Source of the DNA: Caccovivens sp964594865
GTDB lineage: Bacteria > Bacillota > Clostridia > Christensenellales > UBA1242
Assembly (NCBI GenBank): GCA_964594865.1
Contig: CAZQMZ010000001.1
Location: forward strand, 124,001-188,000
Length of the DNA stretch: 64,000 bases
Direction: 5' to 3'
Positions within the stretch are counted from its first letter, which is position 1, and the number at the start of each line of letters is the position of its first letter. Below the pieces are notes generated by a model, which searched no databases, was not told where the DNA came from, and worked only from the letters and a program-made list of their open reading frames with translations. Of this stretch, positions 1 to 8,462 are shown piece by piece. The translations under genes were made by a program, and so were the position numbers.

Positions 1-486
1 AAGCATGAAAACCATGGGGTCTTCGCGTTTTGAAAGAAGTTCGATGATGTGCTCTGTGAAAATCTCCCAACCTTTACCGCGATGAGAATTGGCTTGTCCG
101 CGTCGCACGGTGAGAGATGTGTTGAGAAGAAGCACTCCCTGTCTTGCCCAACGAGATAGATTTCCGGTCTTCTGGCAATCTATGCCAAGATCAGATTTTA
201 TCTCTTTGTATATGTTTTCAAGTGAAGGTGGCAAAGAAATTCCGTCTTGCACCGAAAACGCCAAACCATGCGCTTGATTTGGTTCATGATATGGATCTTG
301 TCCAATAATCACCACCTTGACATCTTCAAACTTTATGGCATTGAGAGCGGAGAAGATGTTCTCCATAGGCGGATATATGGTGTGCGAAGAATATTCCTCT
401 TCCAAAAATGTTTGAAGCTGTTTGAAATATGGCTTTTGAAATTCATCTTGAAGTAAGTTTGCCCAACTTTTTGTTATCTTTATCAT
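1..486 (-). CDS. ung: Uracil-DNA glycosylase, partial (C-terminus outside window)
   Basis: Removes uracil from DNA as the first step of base excision repair. Reading the minus strand from the ATG at 484-486 gives 162 codons with no stop, beginning MIKITKSWANLL. The family-1 water-activating loop GQDPYH is at residues 62-67 with the catalytic Asp at 64, followed by the conserved NQAHGLAFSV and LLLNTSLTVR segments. About 60 C-terminal residues, including the HPSPLS loop, lie beyond base 1. There is no Shine-Dalgarno sequence. The ATG lies 7 nt after the last base of a TACAAT box, so the message may be leaderless. The product assignment is secure. Confidence 0.96.
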   Translation of the reverse strand, partial: MIKITKSWANLLQDEFQKPYFKQLQTFLEEEYSSHTIYPPMENIFSALNAIKFEDVKVVIIGQDPYHEPNQAHGLAFSVQDGISLPPSLENIYKEIKSDLGIDCQKTGNLSRWARQGVLLLNTSLTVRRGQANSHRGKGWEIFTEHIIELLSKREDPMVFML

Positions 487-492
487 ACATAT

Positions 493-521
493 ATTGTATC
501 ATATAAAAGAATTTTAATCAA
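493..521 (-). promoter_or_regulatory. Promoter of ung (leaderless geometry)
   Basis: On the minus strand, TTGATT (521-516), a 17-nt spacer and TACAAT (498-493). Six nt separate the -10 box from the ung ATG, so the expected transcription start coincides with the start codon. Confidence 0.7.
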
Positions 522-522
522 C

Positions 523-547
523 AAAAAAACACATCGTGAAGATGTGT
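523..547 (-). terminator. Rho-independent terminator of rpsT
   Basis: Perfect 7-bp stem ACACATC/GATGTGT (529-535 with 541-547) with a 5-nt loop, followed on the minus strand by seven Ts. It lies 21 nt past the rpsT stop and abuts the ung -35 box. Confidence 0.85.
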
Positions 548-567
548 CAATTTGTTTTGAAAATTGA

Positions 568-834
568 TTATTTTTTCTTCGCGTCGTCTAACAATTTTGC
601 AAAGTGTGCTTTCTTGCGATTTGCAGAGTTTTGATGGATGACATTTTCTCTTGCAGCTGCATCAAGTTTGGAAGCGACAATTTTGTATGACTCTTCTGCT
701 TTTGCAACGTCTTGTGCAAGGTCAGCCTTAAATTTTTTGATGTAGGTTTTGATTTCAGACTTAATGGAATTGTTTCTTACCTTTCTTTCTTTTTCAATCA
801 ACACTCTTTTCTTTGCAGATTTGATGTTTGCCAT
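568..834 (-). CDS. rpsT: Small ribosomal subunit protein bS20
   Basis: An 88-residue, Lys-rich, Ala-rich protein starting MANIKSAKKRV, the usual N-terminus of S20, which binds 16S rRNA at the base of the 30S body. Length is normal for the family. The segments RNNSIKSEIKTYIKKF and NSANRKKAHFAKLL are family-typical. The start is supported by AAGGAG 8 nt upstream. It has its own promoter and terminator, so it is monocistronic. In many Clostridia rpsT lies next to the spore protease gene gpr, as here, but the two are divergent in this window. Confidence 0.97.
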   Translation of the reverse strand: MANIKSAKKRVLIEKERKVRNNSIKSEIKTYIKKFKADLAQDVAKAEESYKIVASKLDAAARENVIHQNSANRKKAHFAKLLDDAKKK

Positions 835-868
835 GTGTTTTCTCCTTGTGATAATCTCTAACTCGCAT

Positions 869-897
869 ATTATAACACAAAAATTTTAAAAAATCAA
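869..897 (-). promoter_or_regulatory. Promoter of rpsT
   Basis: Minus-strand TTGATT (897-892), 17-nt spacer, TATAAT (874-869). The transcript would carry a leader of roughly 30 nt containing AAGGAG. Confidence 0.8.
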
Positions 898-934
898 CTT
901 ATTTTTCAATATTTTTTTGGCAATATTTTGAAAT

Positions 935-1678
935 ATGAGCGATTTGATTGATGAAAGCGGCGAAGATTTGTCGGCATATGGATATGAGACGGTGAATTTG
1001 GGGAAGTTTGACATCACGGTAAGCAAACTTTTTGTCAACGATTGCAAAAAAGACAAATTTGACAAGGGACATTATTTCATAATAAACGCACCGCGACTTT
1101 CACTTTTGATGGAAGAGCATAAAGAGATTTTGCAGGCTGAAATGATTTATCGACTCAAATTTCTTTTCAAAGAAAACAGGATAAAGAAAAAAGACAGAAT
1201 TCTTTTTGTGGGGATTGGAAATCCGGAGATTATGGCGGATAGTTTTGGCGTGAAAACTGTAGAAAAAATCACAATCATGCCGTTCAAGAAAAACAATCGA
1301 ATTTTCAAAATTATGCCAAATGTTTTTGCCAACACCGGACTGAATTCTTGCGATATCATTCGGCTTATTGTCGAGGCGTTTGACATTTCGGCGGTGTTTT
1401 TGTTTGATAGTCTTGCGTCAAACAATCTGTCAAGGCTGGGGAATTCCATTCAATTCAACGACGCTGGCTTGACGCCGGGAAGTGCAATAAACAATTTTGG
1501 TATGCCAATCAATCAAAATACGCTGAATGTGCCATGCTTCGCCTTGGGTGTGCCAATGATGATTTCTTCCACAGCGTTTGGTGAGAAAAGGGAAATCATT
1601 TTGACGGAAAAGGATGTTGAAGAGAAGATTGAATTTTTGTCCGGCATTGTTGCAGAGGTGATTGATGAATTGTTGTGA
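935..1678 (+). CDS. gpr: GPR-like germination (spore) protease
   Basis: GPR degrades the small acid-soluble proteins that coat spore DNA once germination begins. This 247-residue protein carries the family landmarks in order: GHYFIINAP (about 46-54), ILFVGIGNPEIMADSFG (about 90-106), SIQFNDAGLTPGSAINN (about 171-187), and the C-terminal PCFALGVPMMIS stretch. It is much shorter than the roughly 370-residue Bacillus GPR and its N-terminus (FDITVSKLFVND) differs from the usual RTDLA sequence that follows the propeptide, so zymogen processing may differ. No Shine-Dalgarno sequence is visible before ATG 935. Downstream murI has its own promoter-like sequence. The family call is fairly sure, the exact function inferred. 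Confidence 0.82.
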   Translation: MSDLIDESGEDLSAYGYETVNLGKFDITVSKLFVNDCKKDKFDKGHYFIINAPRLSLLMEEHKEILQAEMIYRLKFLFKENRIKKKDRILFVGIGNPEIMADSFGVKTVEKITIMPFKKNNRIFKIMPNVFANTGLNSCDIIRLIVEAFDISAVFLFDSLASNNLSRLGNSIQFNDAGLTPGSAINNFGMPINQNTLNVPCFALGVPMMISSTAFGEKREIILTEKDVEEKIEFLSGIVAEVIDELL

Positions 1679-1705
1679 AATCTTTAAGAATTTTTAAGAC
1701 TTTTA

Positions 1706-1735
1706 TGTCAAGATGAGAGTTGTCGGGCATATAAA
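1706..1735 (+). promoter_or_regulatory. Possible promoter of murI (leaderless geometry)
   Basis: TATAAA (1730-1735) sits exactly 6 nt before the murI ATG. The -35 candidate TGTCAA (1706-1711, 18-nt spacer) is poor. There is no ribosome binding site. Confidence 0.4.
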
Positions 1736-1741
1736 TGAAGT

Positions 1742-2479
1742 ATGAAAAATGTGCTTTTGATTGACAGCGGAAGCGGTGGAATAAATATTCTCAAAGAGTG
1801 TGTCAAAATAACGAGCGGTTGCAATTTTTTGATGTTTTGCGACCAAATAAATCTTCCATACGGCAACAAAAGTTTGGAAGAATTGCAACAAATCACACTT
1901 GAGAATTTACATAAGATTCGCTCATTTTTTCCGTTTGAAATTGTCGTTCTTGCGTGCAACACGCTCACTTGTTCCTGCTTGCAGGTTTGTCGAGAAAAAT
2001 TTCCTGATGTTGTCTTCATCGGAACAGTCCCGGCGGTCAAGCCTGCACTTGAAAAATATGATGCAAAGGATGTTTTGGTTTTGGCGACGGACGTGACAAT
2101 AAAACACAACACTCTCATCAACAAAACACCAAATCTTTTGTTGAAAGCGATGCCAAAACTTGCAAGCGAGATTGATTTAAATTTGGATGCGTTGGACAAT
2201 TTGAGGACACATATTTTGCAAGAGTTGAGTGAATTTCAAAAAAAGGCACCCAAAGCTGTGGTGCTTGGGTGCACTCATTATCTGGCTGTCAAGAATATTT
2301 TGCAGAATGTGCTTGGAAGAGACGTTGAATTTTTTGACAGTGCAAACGGCGTTGCAAGACGGTTAAAACATTTTGTTGGAGAAAGCGAGCCGTCTTTTCA
2401 AGTGCAGTTTATGGTGACGGGAAAGGAAAACACATTGCCACTTTTTTGGCACTATTTTTCAAGTTCATCCTTCAAATAA
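1742..2479 (+). CDS. murI: Glutamate racemase
   Basis: Interconverts L- and D-glutamate for peptidoglycan precursors in the cytoplasm. The two catalytic cysteines are visible in ACNT (Cys72) and GCTHY (Cys177), with the N-terminal DSGSGG loop (Asp8-Ser9) and the LPYGNKS substrate loop (about 38-44). At 245 residues it is slightly shorter than most MurI. No Shine-Dalgarno sequence precedes the ATG, which lies 7 nt after a TATAAA box. The 3' end overlaps the end of the convergent DUF1846 gene by 15 bp and no terminator lies between them. Confidence 0.92.
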   Translation: MKNVLLIDSGSGGINILKECVKITSGCNFLMFCDQINLPYGNKSLEELQQITLENLHKIRSFFPFEIVVLACNTLTCSCLQVCREKFPDVVFIGTVPAVKPALEKYDAKDVLVLATDVTIKHNTLINKTPNLLLKAMPKLASEIDLNLDALDNLRTHILQELSEFQKKAPKAVVLGCTHYLAVKNILQNVLGRDVEFFDSANGVARRLKHFVGESEPSFQVQFMVTGKENTLPLFWHYFSSSSFK

Positions 2480-3988
2480 CTTTGAGTTCAAGAAGACTGG
2501 TTCGCAAGTGATATTTATGCCAAGTTTTTTGAGAGTTTTTTCTTCTGTGCTTGACAGGATGTAGGTGCAGTGTGCGTCACAGCCATGCAACTTTTCAAGT
2601 TCCGCCATGGCACGTTTTGCTTTTTCATTTTTGCTTGTGCAAATTGAAAGTGCCACCAAGACATCGTCAATGGAAAGCACACTGTTGTTTTCTTTGAGAA
2701 TTTTTGTGCGATATTCAATGATTGGGAAGAGTATATCGTCTGTGATGACGTCAAAATCATCGCCAAGTCCAGCAAGCGTTCGGAGAGCATTCAGCACGAC
2801 GGCAGCGGAGGCGGAAACAATTTTCTTTGTCTTCCCTGTCACAATTTCACCATTTGGAAGTTCCAACGCAACGCAAGGATATCCACTTGTTTTGGAAGTT
2901 TCTTTTGAAGTTGAAACAACTTTTTCCAAACTGTTTTCTGCGTCCGCTTCTGCGACGAGAGATCTGTTGCGTTCCAAAGTTTCATAGGTGCAATGTCCAC
3001 GTTTATAGTCACATTCGGCACGATAATATCTTCGCAAAATTTCTTTCTTTGCCGATTGTTGTGCCACCTTGTCGTCAATGATTGCCGATGCCACCATGTT
3101 TACACCCATGTCGGTTGGAGATTTATACACTTCCTTTCCGGTGATTTTTGTCAAGATGTTTTGCAGAACAGGGAAGACGGCGATGTCACGATTGAAGTTG
3201 ACAGCAAGTTTTCCATATGCGTTGAAGTGATATTGGTCAATTTGGTTGACATCATACAGATCGGCAGTGGCAGCTTCATAGGCGATGTTGACAGGATGTT
3301 TGAGTGGCAAGTTCCAAACAGGGAAGGTTTCAAATTTTGCATAGCCAGCCTTCACACCGCGCTTATGTTCGTGATATAGTTGACACAAACATGTGGCAAG
3401 TTTTCCGCTTGACGCACCAGGTGCAGTGACAACAACAAGCGGGCGAGTGGTTTCAATGAAAAGGTTGGCGCCATAGCCTTCGTCAGAAACGATTGTTTCA
3501 ACATCATTTGGATAACCTTTGGTATAGCGGTGAAAATAGACATGTTCGCCACGTTGTTCCAATTTTTGACCAAATTTTGTGGCACTTTGCTGTCCTTTAT
3601 AGAGCGTGATGACAAAGGCGGAAACATAGAGCCCCAAACTTCTTAAATTGTCAACAAGGCGCAAAACTTCGTTGTCATATGAAAGTCCAAGGTCGGCACG
3701 AATTTTGTTCTTTTCAATGTCGTTGGCACTTATACAAAAGATGATTTCTGTCTTGTCTTTAAGTTTTTGCAGGAGTTTGATTTTGATGTTTGGATCGAAG
3801 CCTGGAAGAACACGGCTGGCGTGAAGGTCATCAAAAATCTTTCCGCCAAATTCGAGATATAGTTTGTTGTGGAATTTTTTTATTCGTTTTGCAATATTTT
3901 CACTTTGAAGTTTGAGATAAAGTTCGTTGTCAAAACAAATTTTTGAAGTTTTGTTTGAAGTTTTTTTTCTTTTTTCGTTTGTTTTCAT
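2465..3988 (-). CDS. DUF1846 family protein
   Basis: A 507-residue cytoplasmic protein of a conserved Firmicutes family without a firmly assigned activity. Family-typical blocks are visible: TAPGASSGKLATCLCQLYHE (about 188-207) directly followed by an AGYAKFETFPVWNLP block and an AYEAATADL segment. The N-terminus is Lys-rich and likely disordered. Start ATG 3988 is supported by AAGGAG 9 nt upstream. It is transcribed alone and convergently to murI, whose last 15 bp it overlaps. The SGK motif suggests nucleotide or phosphate binding, but that is inference. Confidence 0.85.
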   Translation of the reverse strand: MKTNEKRKKTSNKTSKICFDNELYLKLQSENIAKRIKKFHNKLYLEFGGKIFDDLHASRVLPGFDPNIKIKLLQKLKDKTEIIFCISANDIEKNKIRADLGLSYDNEVLRLVDNLRSLGLYVSAFVITLYKGQQSATKFGQKLEQRGEHVYFHRYTKGYPNDVETIVSDEGYGANLFIETTRPLVVVTAPGASSGKLATCLCQLYHEHKRGVKAGYAKFETFPVWNLPLKHPVNIAYEAATADLYDVNQIDQYHFNAYGKLAVNFNRDIAVFPVLQNILTKITGKEVYKSPTDMGVNMVASAIIDDKVAQQSAKKEILRRYYRAECDYKRGHCTYETLERNRSLVAEADAENSLEKVVSTSKETSKTSGYPCVALELPNGEIVTGKTKKIVSASAAVVLNALRTLAGLGDDFDVITDDILFPIIEYRTKILKENNSVLSIDDVLVALSICTSKNEKAKRAMAELEKLHGCDAHCTYILSSTEEKTLKKLGINITCEPVFLNSKLFEG

Positions 3989-4092
3989 TTTAATCTCCTT
4001 GTGTTAAATTTAAACGAAAGATTTGCAAGCATCCATATCAAGTTTATTTTAACCTAATTTGAGATTATTTCATAATAATTTTCCAAAATAAT

Positions 4093-4121
4093 TTGAAAAA
4101 AAGTGAATTTGATGATATAAT
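4093..4121 (+). promoter_or_regulatory. Promoter of the glycosyltransferase gene (leaderless geometry)
   Basis: TTGAAA (4093-4098), 17-nt spacer, TATAAT (4116-4121). The ATG at 4128 follows after 6 nt (TGACAC), leaving no room for a ribosome binding site. Confidence 0.75.
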
Positions 4122-4127
4122 TGACAC

Positions 4128-5342
4128 ATGAAAAAGGTTTTGATTTTGACTGTCACAGCTGGAAATGGGCATAATTCGGCGGCATACTCCATGAAAGATG
4201 CTCTTGAAAAGGCTGGCAATGAAGTTAAAGTGGTGGACATATTCAAAGATTCTGGTCAAAAGTTTGTTGCTTGGGAGCAGAATGAAGGATATTTGATTTC
4301 AATAAGATATTTGCGCGGGACATATAATTTTTTCTACAACAAATATAAGAGAAACGATTATAGAAACAAACCAAACTGCTTTTGTCAAAAGCTCGTGAAA
4401 AAAATTCATGGTTTTCTGTTGAAGACGATCTATCAGTTTCAACCTGATGTCATCTATGCAACTCACTATGCTTGCGGAACGGCACTTGCAAACTTGCGAT
4501 TGGTGTATAAATTGCCAAGTGTCAACATCGCTTGCATGCTTGATTATGTTGTTTCACCTTTTTGGGAAACAACGGCTGGCGGGCTTGATTTTTTGACAAT
4601 AACAAATGAAGAGTTTAGGTCGGAATTGATTGAAGAGGGGTTTGAAAATAAAAAATTGATTTGCACAGGGCTTCCGGTTTCTGAAAAGTTTTTGACAGAG
4701 ATTGACAAAGAAGTGGCAAGAGAGAAATTGGGTTTAAAACAAAATGTTTTCACCATTTTGATCATGTTCGGGGGAGGTATAGGTGGTTCGTATAAAGTTT
4801 TGAAATGGCTTTTGAAGAGAATTAAAAAGGATGTTCAAATTGTTGTTGTCAATGGAAAAAATGAAAAAATAAAAAAGAAAATTGACAGGGAAATGGCGAA
4901 ATATCCCAAAAACTTTTTCATCAAAAACATCGGCTTTTCAAAAGAAGTGGATCTGATCATGAGTGCATGCGATTGTATGATTGGAAAAGGTGGTGGACTT
5001 TCCACAACGGAAAGCATAAACAAATGTTTGCCACTTGTCACAACGAAAAAACTTCCAAGTCAGGAGATCTATAATATCAAATTTTTGGAAGATAAGCGAC
5101 TCTGTTTGAGTTTCAAAAATCGAAAAGATTTAGCAAGAAAGATAAACTTTCTCATGGACAATCCTGAAGAGCGAAACAAAATCAAAAGTGGACTTAAAAA
5201 ACTTAGAACAAATGCTTTTGCACAAATCTTTGACTTGATTTCTTCTCAACCTTATGCAGATTATTTTGATATAAACATCCACTTAAATTATGCCAATGTT
5301 AATAAGGTTGTTAAGCATGCTTTGAAAGAAAAGAAAAATTGA
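4128..5342 (+). CDS. UgtP/MGDG-synthase-type diacylglycerol glycosyltransferase (GT28)
   Basis: Predicted to add a sugar from a UDP-sugar to membrane diacylglycerol, making glycolipids and anchors for lipoteichoic acid. 404 residues. The N-terminal MGDG-synthase domain starts VLILTVTAGNGHNSAAYSM. A linker with DVIYATHYACG leads into the C-terminal nucleotide-sugar domain with LIMFGGGIGGSYKVLKWL (about 212-229) and the GKGGGLSTTESINK loop (about 284-297). It starts from its own leaderless-type promoter and ends 4 nt before a strong terminator, so it stands alone. Which sugar is used, and whether the enzyme is processive, cannot be told from sequence. Confidence 0.86.
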   Translation: MKKVLILTVTAGNGHNSAAYSMKDALEKAGNEVKVVDIFKDSGQKFVAWEQNEGYLISIRYLRGTYNFFYNKYKRNDYRNKPNCFCQKLVKKIHGFLLKTIYQFQPDVIYATHYACGTALANLRLVYKLPSVNIACMLDYVVSPFWETTAGGLDFLTITNEEFRSELIEEGFENKKLICTGLPVSEKFLTEIDKEVAREKLGLKQNVFTILIMFGGGIGGSYKVLKWLLKRIKKDVQIVVVNGKNEKIKKKIDREMAKYPKNFFIKNIGFSKEVDLIMSACDCMIGKGGGLSTTESINKCLPLVTTKKLPSQEIYNIKFLEDKRLCLSFKNRKDLARKINFLMDNPEERNKIKSGLKKLRTNAFAQIFDLISSQPYADYFDINIHLNYANVNKVVKHALKEKKN

Positions 5343-5346
5343 AAAC

Positions 5347-5371
5347 AATACGGCTTGGTCCGTATTTTTTT
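5347..5371 (+). terminator. Rho-independent terminator of the glycosyltransferase gene
   Basis: Perfect 7-bp stem AATACGG/CCGTATT (5347-5353 with 5360-5366) and seven Ts. It overlaps the only upstream in-frame start of the next gene, which argues that the next gene begins at 5396. Confidence 0.88.
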
Positions 5372-5395
5372 GTGCTTTTTAAACAAGATATTTTC

Positions 5396-5962
5396 ATGAA
5401 TTGGATGATTTCACTTTATTACATAATTCCTGCAGTGTTCATCATACTGCTTGTTTTTCCAATTTTTGTTGAAGTGAGAATTTCTTTCAACCCAATGTTC
5501 AATCGGGGAGTGATTGCAATTTTCATCTTTAAAATCAATATAATTTATTTCATCGTTTCGCTTCACGGAAAGTATATTGAACTTCAAAACAAGAAAGAAA
5601 CAAAAATGCAGGCATTGGAATTTTCCAGTCCGCAGTTTGCTTTGATTGAAGAATTTGGTAAACAAATCAAAGACAAAATTAGGATGAAAAAATGCTATAT
5701 TTTCTATAACATCGGTACGGGTGACGCTTTTCAAAGTGCCATAATTTGTGGACTTTTGAACCAAATGCTGACCTATCTTTTTCTGTGTGTGAAAAGCAAA
5801 AAGCCAACTGCATCTTTTTGCATCTATGACACTGTTTCATACAATAAACCACAAAGCGAGATTGCAGGCAGAGTGGCACTTTCAATTTCTTTTTTTGATG
5901 TTGTATATTCTTTCATTCTTTCGCTCATATTAACAAAGATAAGCAAAAATAATGCACAATGA
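5396..5962 (+). CDS. YtfI-like DUF2953 membrane protein
   Basis: 188 residues from ATG 5396 (MNWMISLYY). An in-frame start at 5339 is open but would place a transcription terminator inside the coding region, so it is rejected. An N-terminal hydrophobic helix (about 5-25) is followed by VEVRISFN, which matches the DUF2953 pattern of one helix plus a soluble domain. The segment GTGDAFQSAIICGLLNQ and a hydrophobic C-terminal helix complete it. In Bacillus, ytfI lies beside ytfJ, and here a ytfJ/gerW homologue follows 71 bp downstream. No good ribosome site is visible. Its function in sporulation is inferred from context. Confidence 0.68.
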   Translation: MNWMISLYYIIPAVFIILLVFPIFVEVRISFNPMFNRGVIAIFIFKINIIYFIVSLHGKYIELQNKKETKMQALEFSSPQFALIEEFGKQIKDKIRMKKCYIFYNIGTGDAFQSAIICGLLNQMLTYLFLCVKSKKPTASFCIYDTVSYNKPQSEIAGRVALSISFFDVVYSFILSLILTKISKNNAQ

Positions 5963-6010
5963 GTGGTGTATTATGTCACATACTACACCATATATTGTGG
6001 TGTTATGCAA
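5962..6010. repeat. Short palindromic element, copy 1
   Basis: This 49-bp stretch is the inverted counterpart of 63611-63660: 29 of 32 bases agree from the TTGCATA end. It holds two dyads, TGGTGTA-N13-TACACCA and ACACCA-N7-TGGTGT, which share the middle TACACCA. It lies between ytfI and gerW, just upstream of the gerW ribosome site. It also contains CATACTA (5979-5985), the ideal -10 of sigma-G promoters, but I see no matching -35. Confidence 0.6.
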
Positions 6011-6033
6011 GATTTAAAAGGAGATGTTGTAAT

Positions 6034-6447
6034 ATGAAAGTTTACACAAATTCAACTTCCATCAACGATTTGATTGTCAATGCCATGGAGAAAATCAAGA
6101 CGATTGTCGATTCCAGCACCATTGTTGGAGAAAGCATTCAAACGCCAGATGGCACAACAATCATTCCAATTTCAAAAGTGACTGTCGGCTTTGTTGTTGG
6201 AGGTGGAGAATATGCCGACCTCTCTTCAAGAAGAGTTGCAAATCATTTTCCAATGAGTGGTGGAAGTTCAGGCGGGATGAGTGTTTCGCCGGTTGGCTTT
6301 CTCATTTTGAATACGGATGGTGATGTGGACTTTGTCAATGTTGAAAACAAGTCGCTTTATCAAACCGTTTTGAATATGTTTAATTCTCTACTTCAAAAAA
6401 TGGAAAAAAATCAAAAACAAAAAGAAGAAAATGAAAAAATGGATTGA
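6034..6447 (+). CDS. gerW: GerW/YtfJ family sporulation protein
   Basis: In Bacillus this forespore-expressed protein is needed for full germination responses. 137 residues from ATG 6034, chosen because AAAGGAG lies 8 nt upstream; an in-frame start at 5959 lacks one and runs through the palindromic element. Family features are visible: TIVGESIQTPDGTTIIPISK (about 29-48), then VGFVVGGGEY, a GGSSGGMSVSPVGFLIL Gly-rich turn and a Lys/Glu-rich C-terminal helix. The dacB homologue follows 11 bp downstream, so the genes are probably co-transcribed. Confidence 0.93.
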   Translation: MKVYTNSTSINDLIVNAMEKIKTIVDSSTIVGESIQTPDGTTIIPISKVTVGFVVGGGEYADLSSRRVANHFPMSGGSSGGMSVSPVGFLILNTDGDVDFVNVENKSLYQTVLNMFNSLLQKMEKNQKQKEENEKMD

Positions 6448-6458
6448 AGGTGGCAAAA

Positions 6459-7673
6459 ATGAAATTTGAAAAAATTGATATTCCAACAAAAATTAGTTTG
6501 TCAAGAAAAAATGTCTTTGTCACACTTTTGATTTTCTTTCTCTGTTTTGCTTTTTTGTTTTTTGGTTTGACAAATACATATCATTTGACTGCAAGTGCAA
6601 TTGATTTTTACACTTCGGCAAAAGGTTGTGCTGTGATTGAAACGTCCACCAAAAGAAAACTCTATGCTGTCAATGAAAACACCAAACTGCCTATGGCAAG
6701 CACGACAAAAATCATGACTGCGATCACGGCACTTGAAAATTGTGATGATCTTGACGAAAAATTTGAAATCTCTCCAAAGGCGGTGGGGATTCCGGGGACA
6801 TCGCTTTATCTTCATCAAGGAGATGTTTATTCCACACGTGATCTTTTGTATGCCTTGATGTTGATTTCTGGAAATGATGCCTCTGTGGCAATTGCAGAGC
6901 ATGTGGCAGGTTCCACAAGTGAATTTGTCACCATGATGAATGATTTGGCAAGAAAGATTGGAGCGGAAAATTCTCATTTTGCCAACACTCATGGTCTTGA
7001 TGCCGACGGACATTACACCACTGCATACGACTTGGCTCTCATCACTGCCTATGCACTCGAAAATGACACTTTTCGAGAGATTGTCAGCACCAAAAACATT
7101 AAAATCACAAACGGTGACGGTGAGAATAGATATTTAAAAAATAAGAATAAACTTCTCTCCACACTTGATGGGTGTATTGGTGTGAAAACGGGTTTTACCG
7201 ATGATGCTGGACGCTGTCTGGTTTCCGCGATTGAAAAGGACGGCATGAGAGTTGTTTGTGTGGTGCTTAATTGTGGGCCTATGTTTCCAGAAAGTGCCAC
7301 AATGCTTCAAAAGTGTGTTGACAATTTCAAACTCTATGATTTGACAGAACTTTATGATTATGACCAAACGGTCGGTGTGGTTGATGGACGTGTGGAAAGT
7401 GCTCAAATTGGCACAAAAGAAAAATATGTCTATCCGCTCACTGAAGCCGAACTTGATAAAATCAAAATTGAATACACATATCCAGAAAGTGTGGAGGCGC
7501 CACTTAAAAAAGACACAGAAATTGGAAAAGTGGAAACATTTTTGGACAATGACTTGCTATTTTCCGAAAAAATTTATATAATGGAAGAGATAAAACCAAA
7601 GTCAATTTGGCAAAGAATGGGAGATTTTTTCGGAAATTGGGCTGTTGAAGCGATTTACGAATGCGAAAATTAA
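6459..7673 (+). CDS. D-alanyl-D-alanine carboxypeptidase (DacB/DacF type)
   Basis: A low-molecular-mass penicillin-binding protein that trims the terminal D-Ala from peptidoglycan stem peptides; homologues near gerW shape the spore cortex. 404 residues from ATG 6459 (AAGGTGG upstream; an alternative TTG at 6444 is less likely). An N-terminal signal helix (about 18-40) is followed by the S11 peptidase triad: STTK (Ser81-Lys84), SGN (137-139) and KTG (243-245). A C-terminal PBP5-like domain (about 290-385) ends with an amphipathic stretch (IWQRMGDFFGNWAVEAIY) that may bind membrane. Whether it is the dacB or dacF orthologue is not resolvable here. Confidence 0.93.
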   Translation: MKFEKIDIPTKISLSRKNVFVTLLIFFLCFAFLFFGLTNTYHLTASAIDFYTSAKGCAVIETSTKRKLYAVNENTKLPMASTTKIMTAITALENCDDLDEKFEISPKAVGIPGTSLYLHQGDVYSTRDLLYALMLISGNDASVAIAEHVAGSTSEFVTMMNDLARKIGAENSHFANTHGLDADGHYTTAYDLALITAYALENDTFREIVSTKNIKITNGDGENRYLKNKNKLLSTLDGCIGVKTGFTDDAGRCLVSAIEKDGMRVVCVVLNCGPMFPESATMLQKCVDNFKLYDLTELYDYDQTVGVVDGRVESAQIGTKEKYVYPLTEAELDKIKIEYTYPESVEAPLKKDTEIGKVETFLDNDLLFSEKIYIMEEIKPKSIWQRMGDFFGNWAVEAIYECEN

Positions 7674-7746
7674 AAAACACAACTTTTTGATTTCAAAATC
7701 TTTTTTGCTGATTGACTTTTGATAAATTTGCAAAAAGGATTTTTTT

Positions 7747-8448
7747 ATGAGATTAAACAAATTTCTGGCACTTTGCGGAGTGGCTTCAAGAAGAAAATGT
7801 GACGAAATCATATCTTCTGGACGCGTTATGGTCAATGGAAAAATTGTCAACGAACTTGGCACGACCATAAACGAGAAAAAAGATGTTGTCAAAGTGGACG
7901 GACAAAATGTGGTCATGCCAAAAGAATTCGTCTATCTGAAATTAAACAAACCAAAGGGCTATGCTTGCACCAGAAAGGACGAAAAGGGTAGAAAAACCAT
8001 CTTTGATTTGGTGGATTGTGACGAAAGACTTGTGCATGTGGGCAGGCTGGATTATAACACCGAAGGATTGATTTTTTTGACCAATGACGGCGAGTTTGCC
8101 AATCTTGTGACGCATCCAAAATTTCACTTTGAAAAGGAATATCAAGTCACAGTTGAAGGTGAAATGAAGGAAAGCGAACTTGCTGTTCTTCGAAACGGCG
8201 TTGTGGAAAATGGCGTGAGAATGCCAAAAGCGAAAGTTAAGTTTTTGAGTTTTGACGGACGGAACACCAAACTTTCTGTTTGTATTGACGAAGGGCAAAA
8301 TCACCAAGTGCGCAGAATGTTTGATTGCATAGGGCGAACGATTGTTCTTTTGAAGAGAGTGCGCATTGGGAATGTTCGTCTTGGCGGACTTTCGCGCGGA
8401 AAGACCAAGCCAATGAGTCAAGAAGAGATTGAAAGTTTCAGGAATTAA
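7747..8448 (+). CDS. rluB: RluB-type 23S rRNA pseudouridine synthase
   Basis: Converts a uridine in the peptidyl-transferase region of 23S rRNA to pseudouridine. 233 residues. The N-terminal S4 RNA-binding domain (about 1-60, MRLNKFLALCGVASRRKCDEII) is followed by the RsuA/RluB/RluE catalytic domain with GRLDYNTEGL, catalytic Asp102, and NQVRRMF-like NHQVRRMFDCIG near the end. Start supported by AAAGGA 8 nt upstream. A gap of 73 bp follows dacB; the ART-like gene begins 14 bp after the stop, so they are probably one transcript. The gerW-dacB-rluB order is common in Clostridia. Confidence 0.93.
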   Translation: MRLNKFLALCGVASRRKCDEIISSGRVMVNGKIVNELGTTINEKKDVVKVDGQNVVMPKEFVYLKLNKPKGYACTRKDEKGRKTIFDLVDCDERLVHVGRLDYNTEGLIFLTNDGEFANLVTHPKFHFEKEYQVTVEGEMKESELAVLRNGVVENGVRMPKAKVKFLSFDGRNTKLSVCIDEGQNHQVRRMFDCIGRTIVLLKRVRIGNVRLGGLSRGKTKPMSQEEIESFRN

Positions 8449-8462
8449 GGAGGGAAGATAAG

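Noticed and set aside
5985..6000. Similarity of the palindrome ACACCATATATTGTGG to an NrdR box
   Set aside because: The fifth base is wrong, no second box lies at the usual spacing, and no nrd gene is near. The second copy lies between convergent genes.
5941..6033. Sigma-G promoter at CATACTA upstream of gerW
   Set aside because: The -10 is ideal but no TGAATA-like -35 is found at 17-18 nt, and the motif is part of a repeated palindrome.
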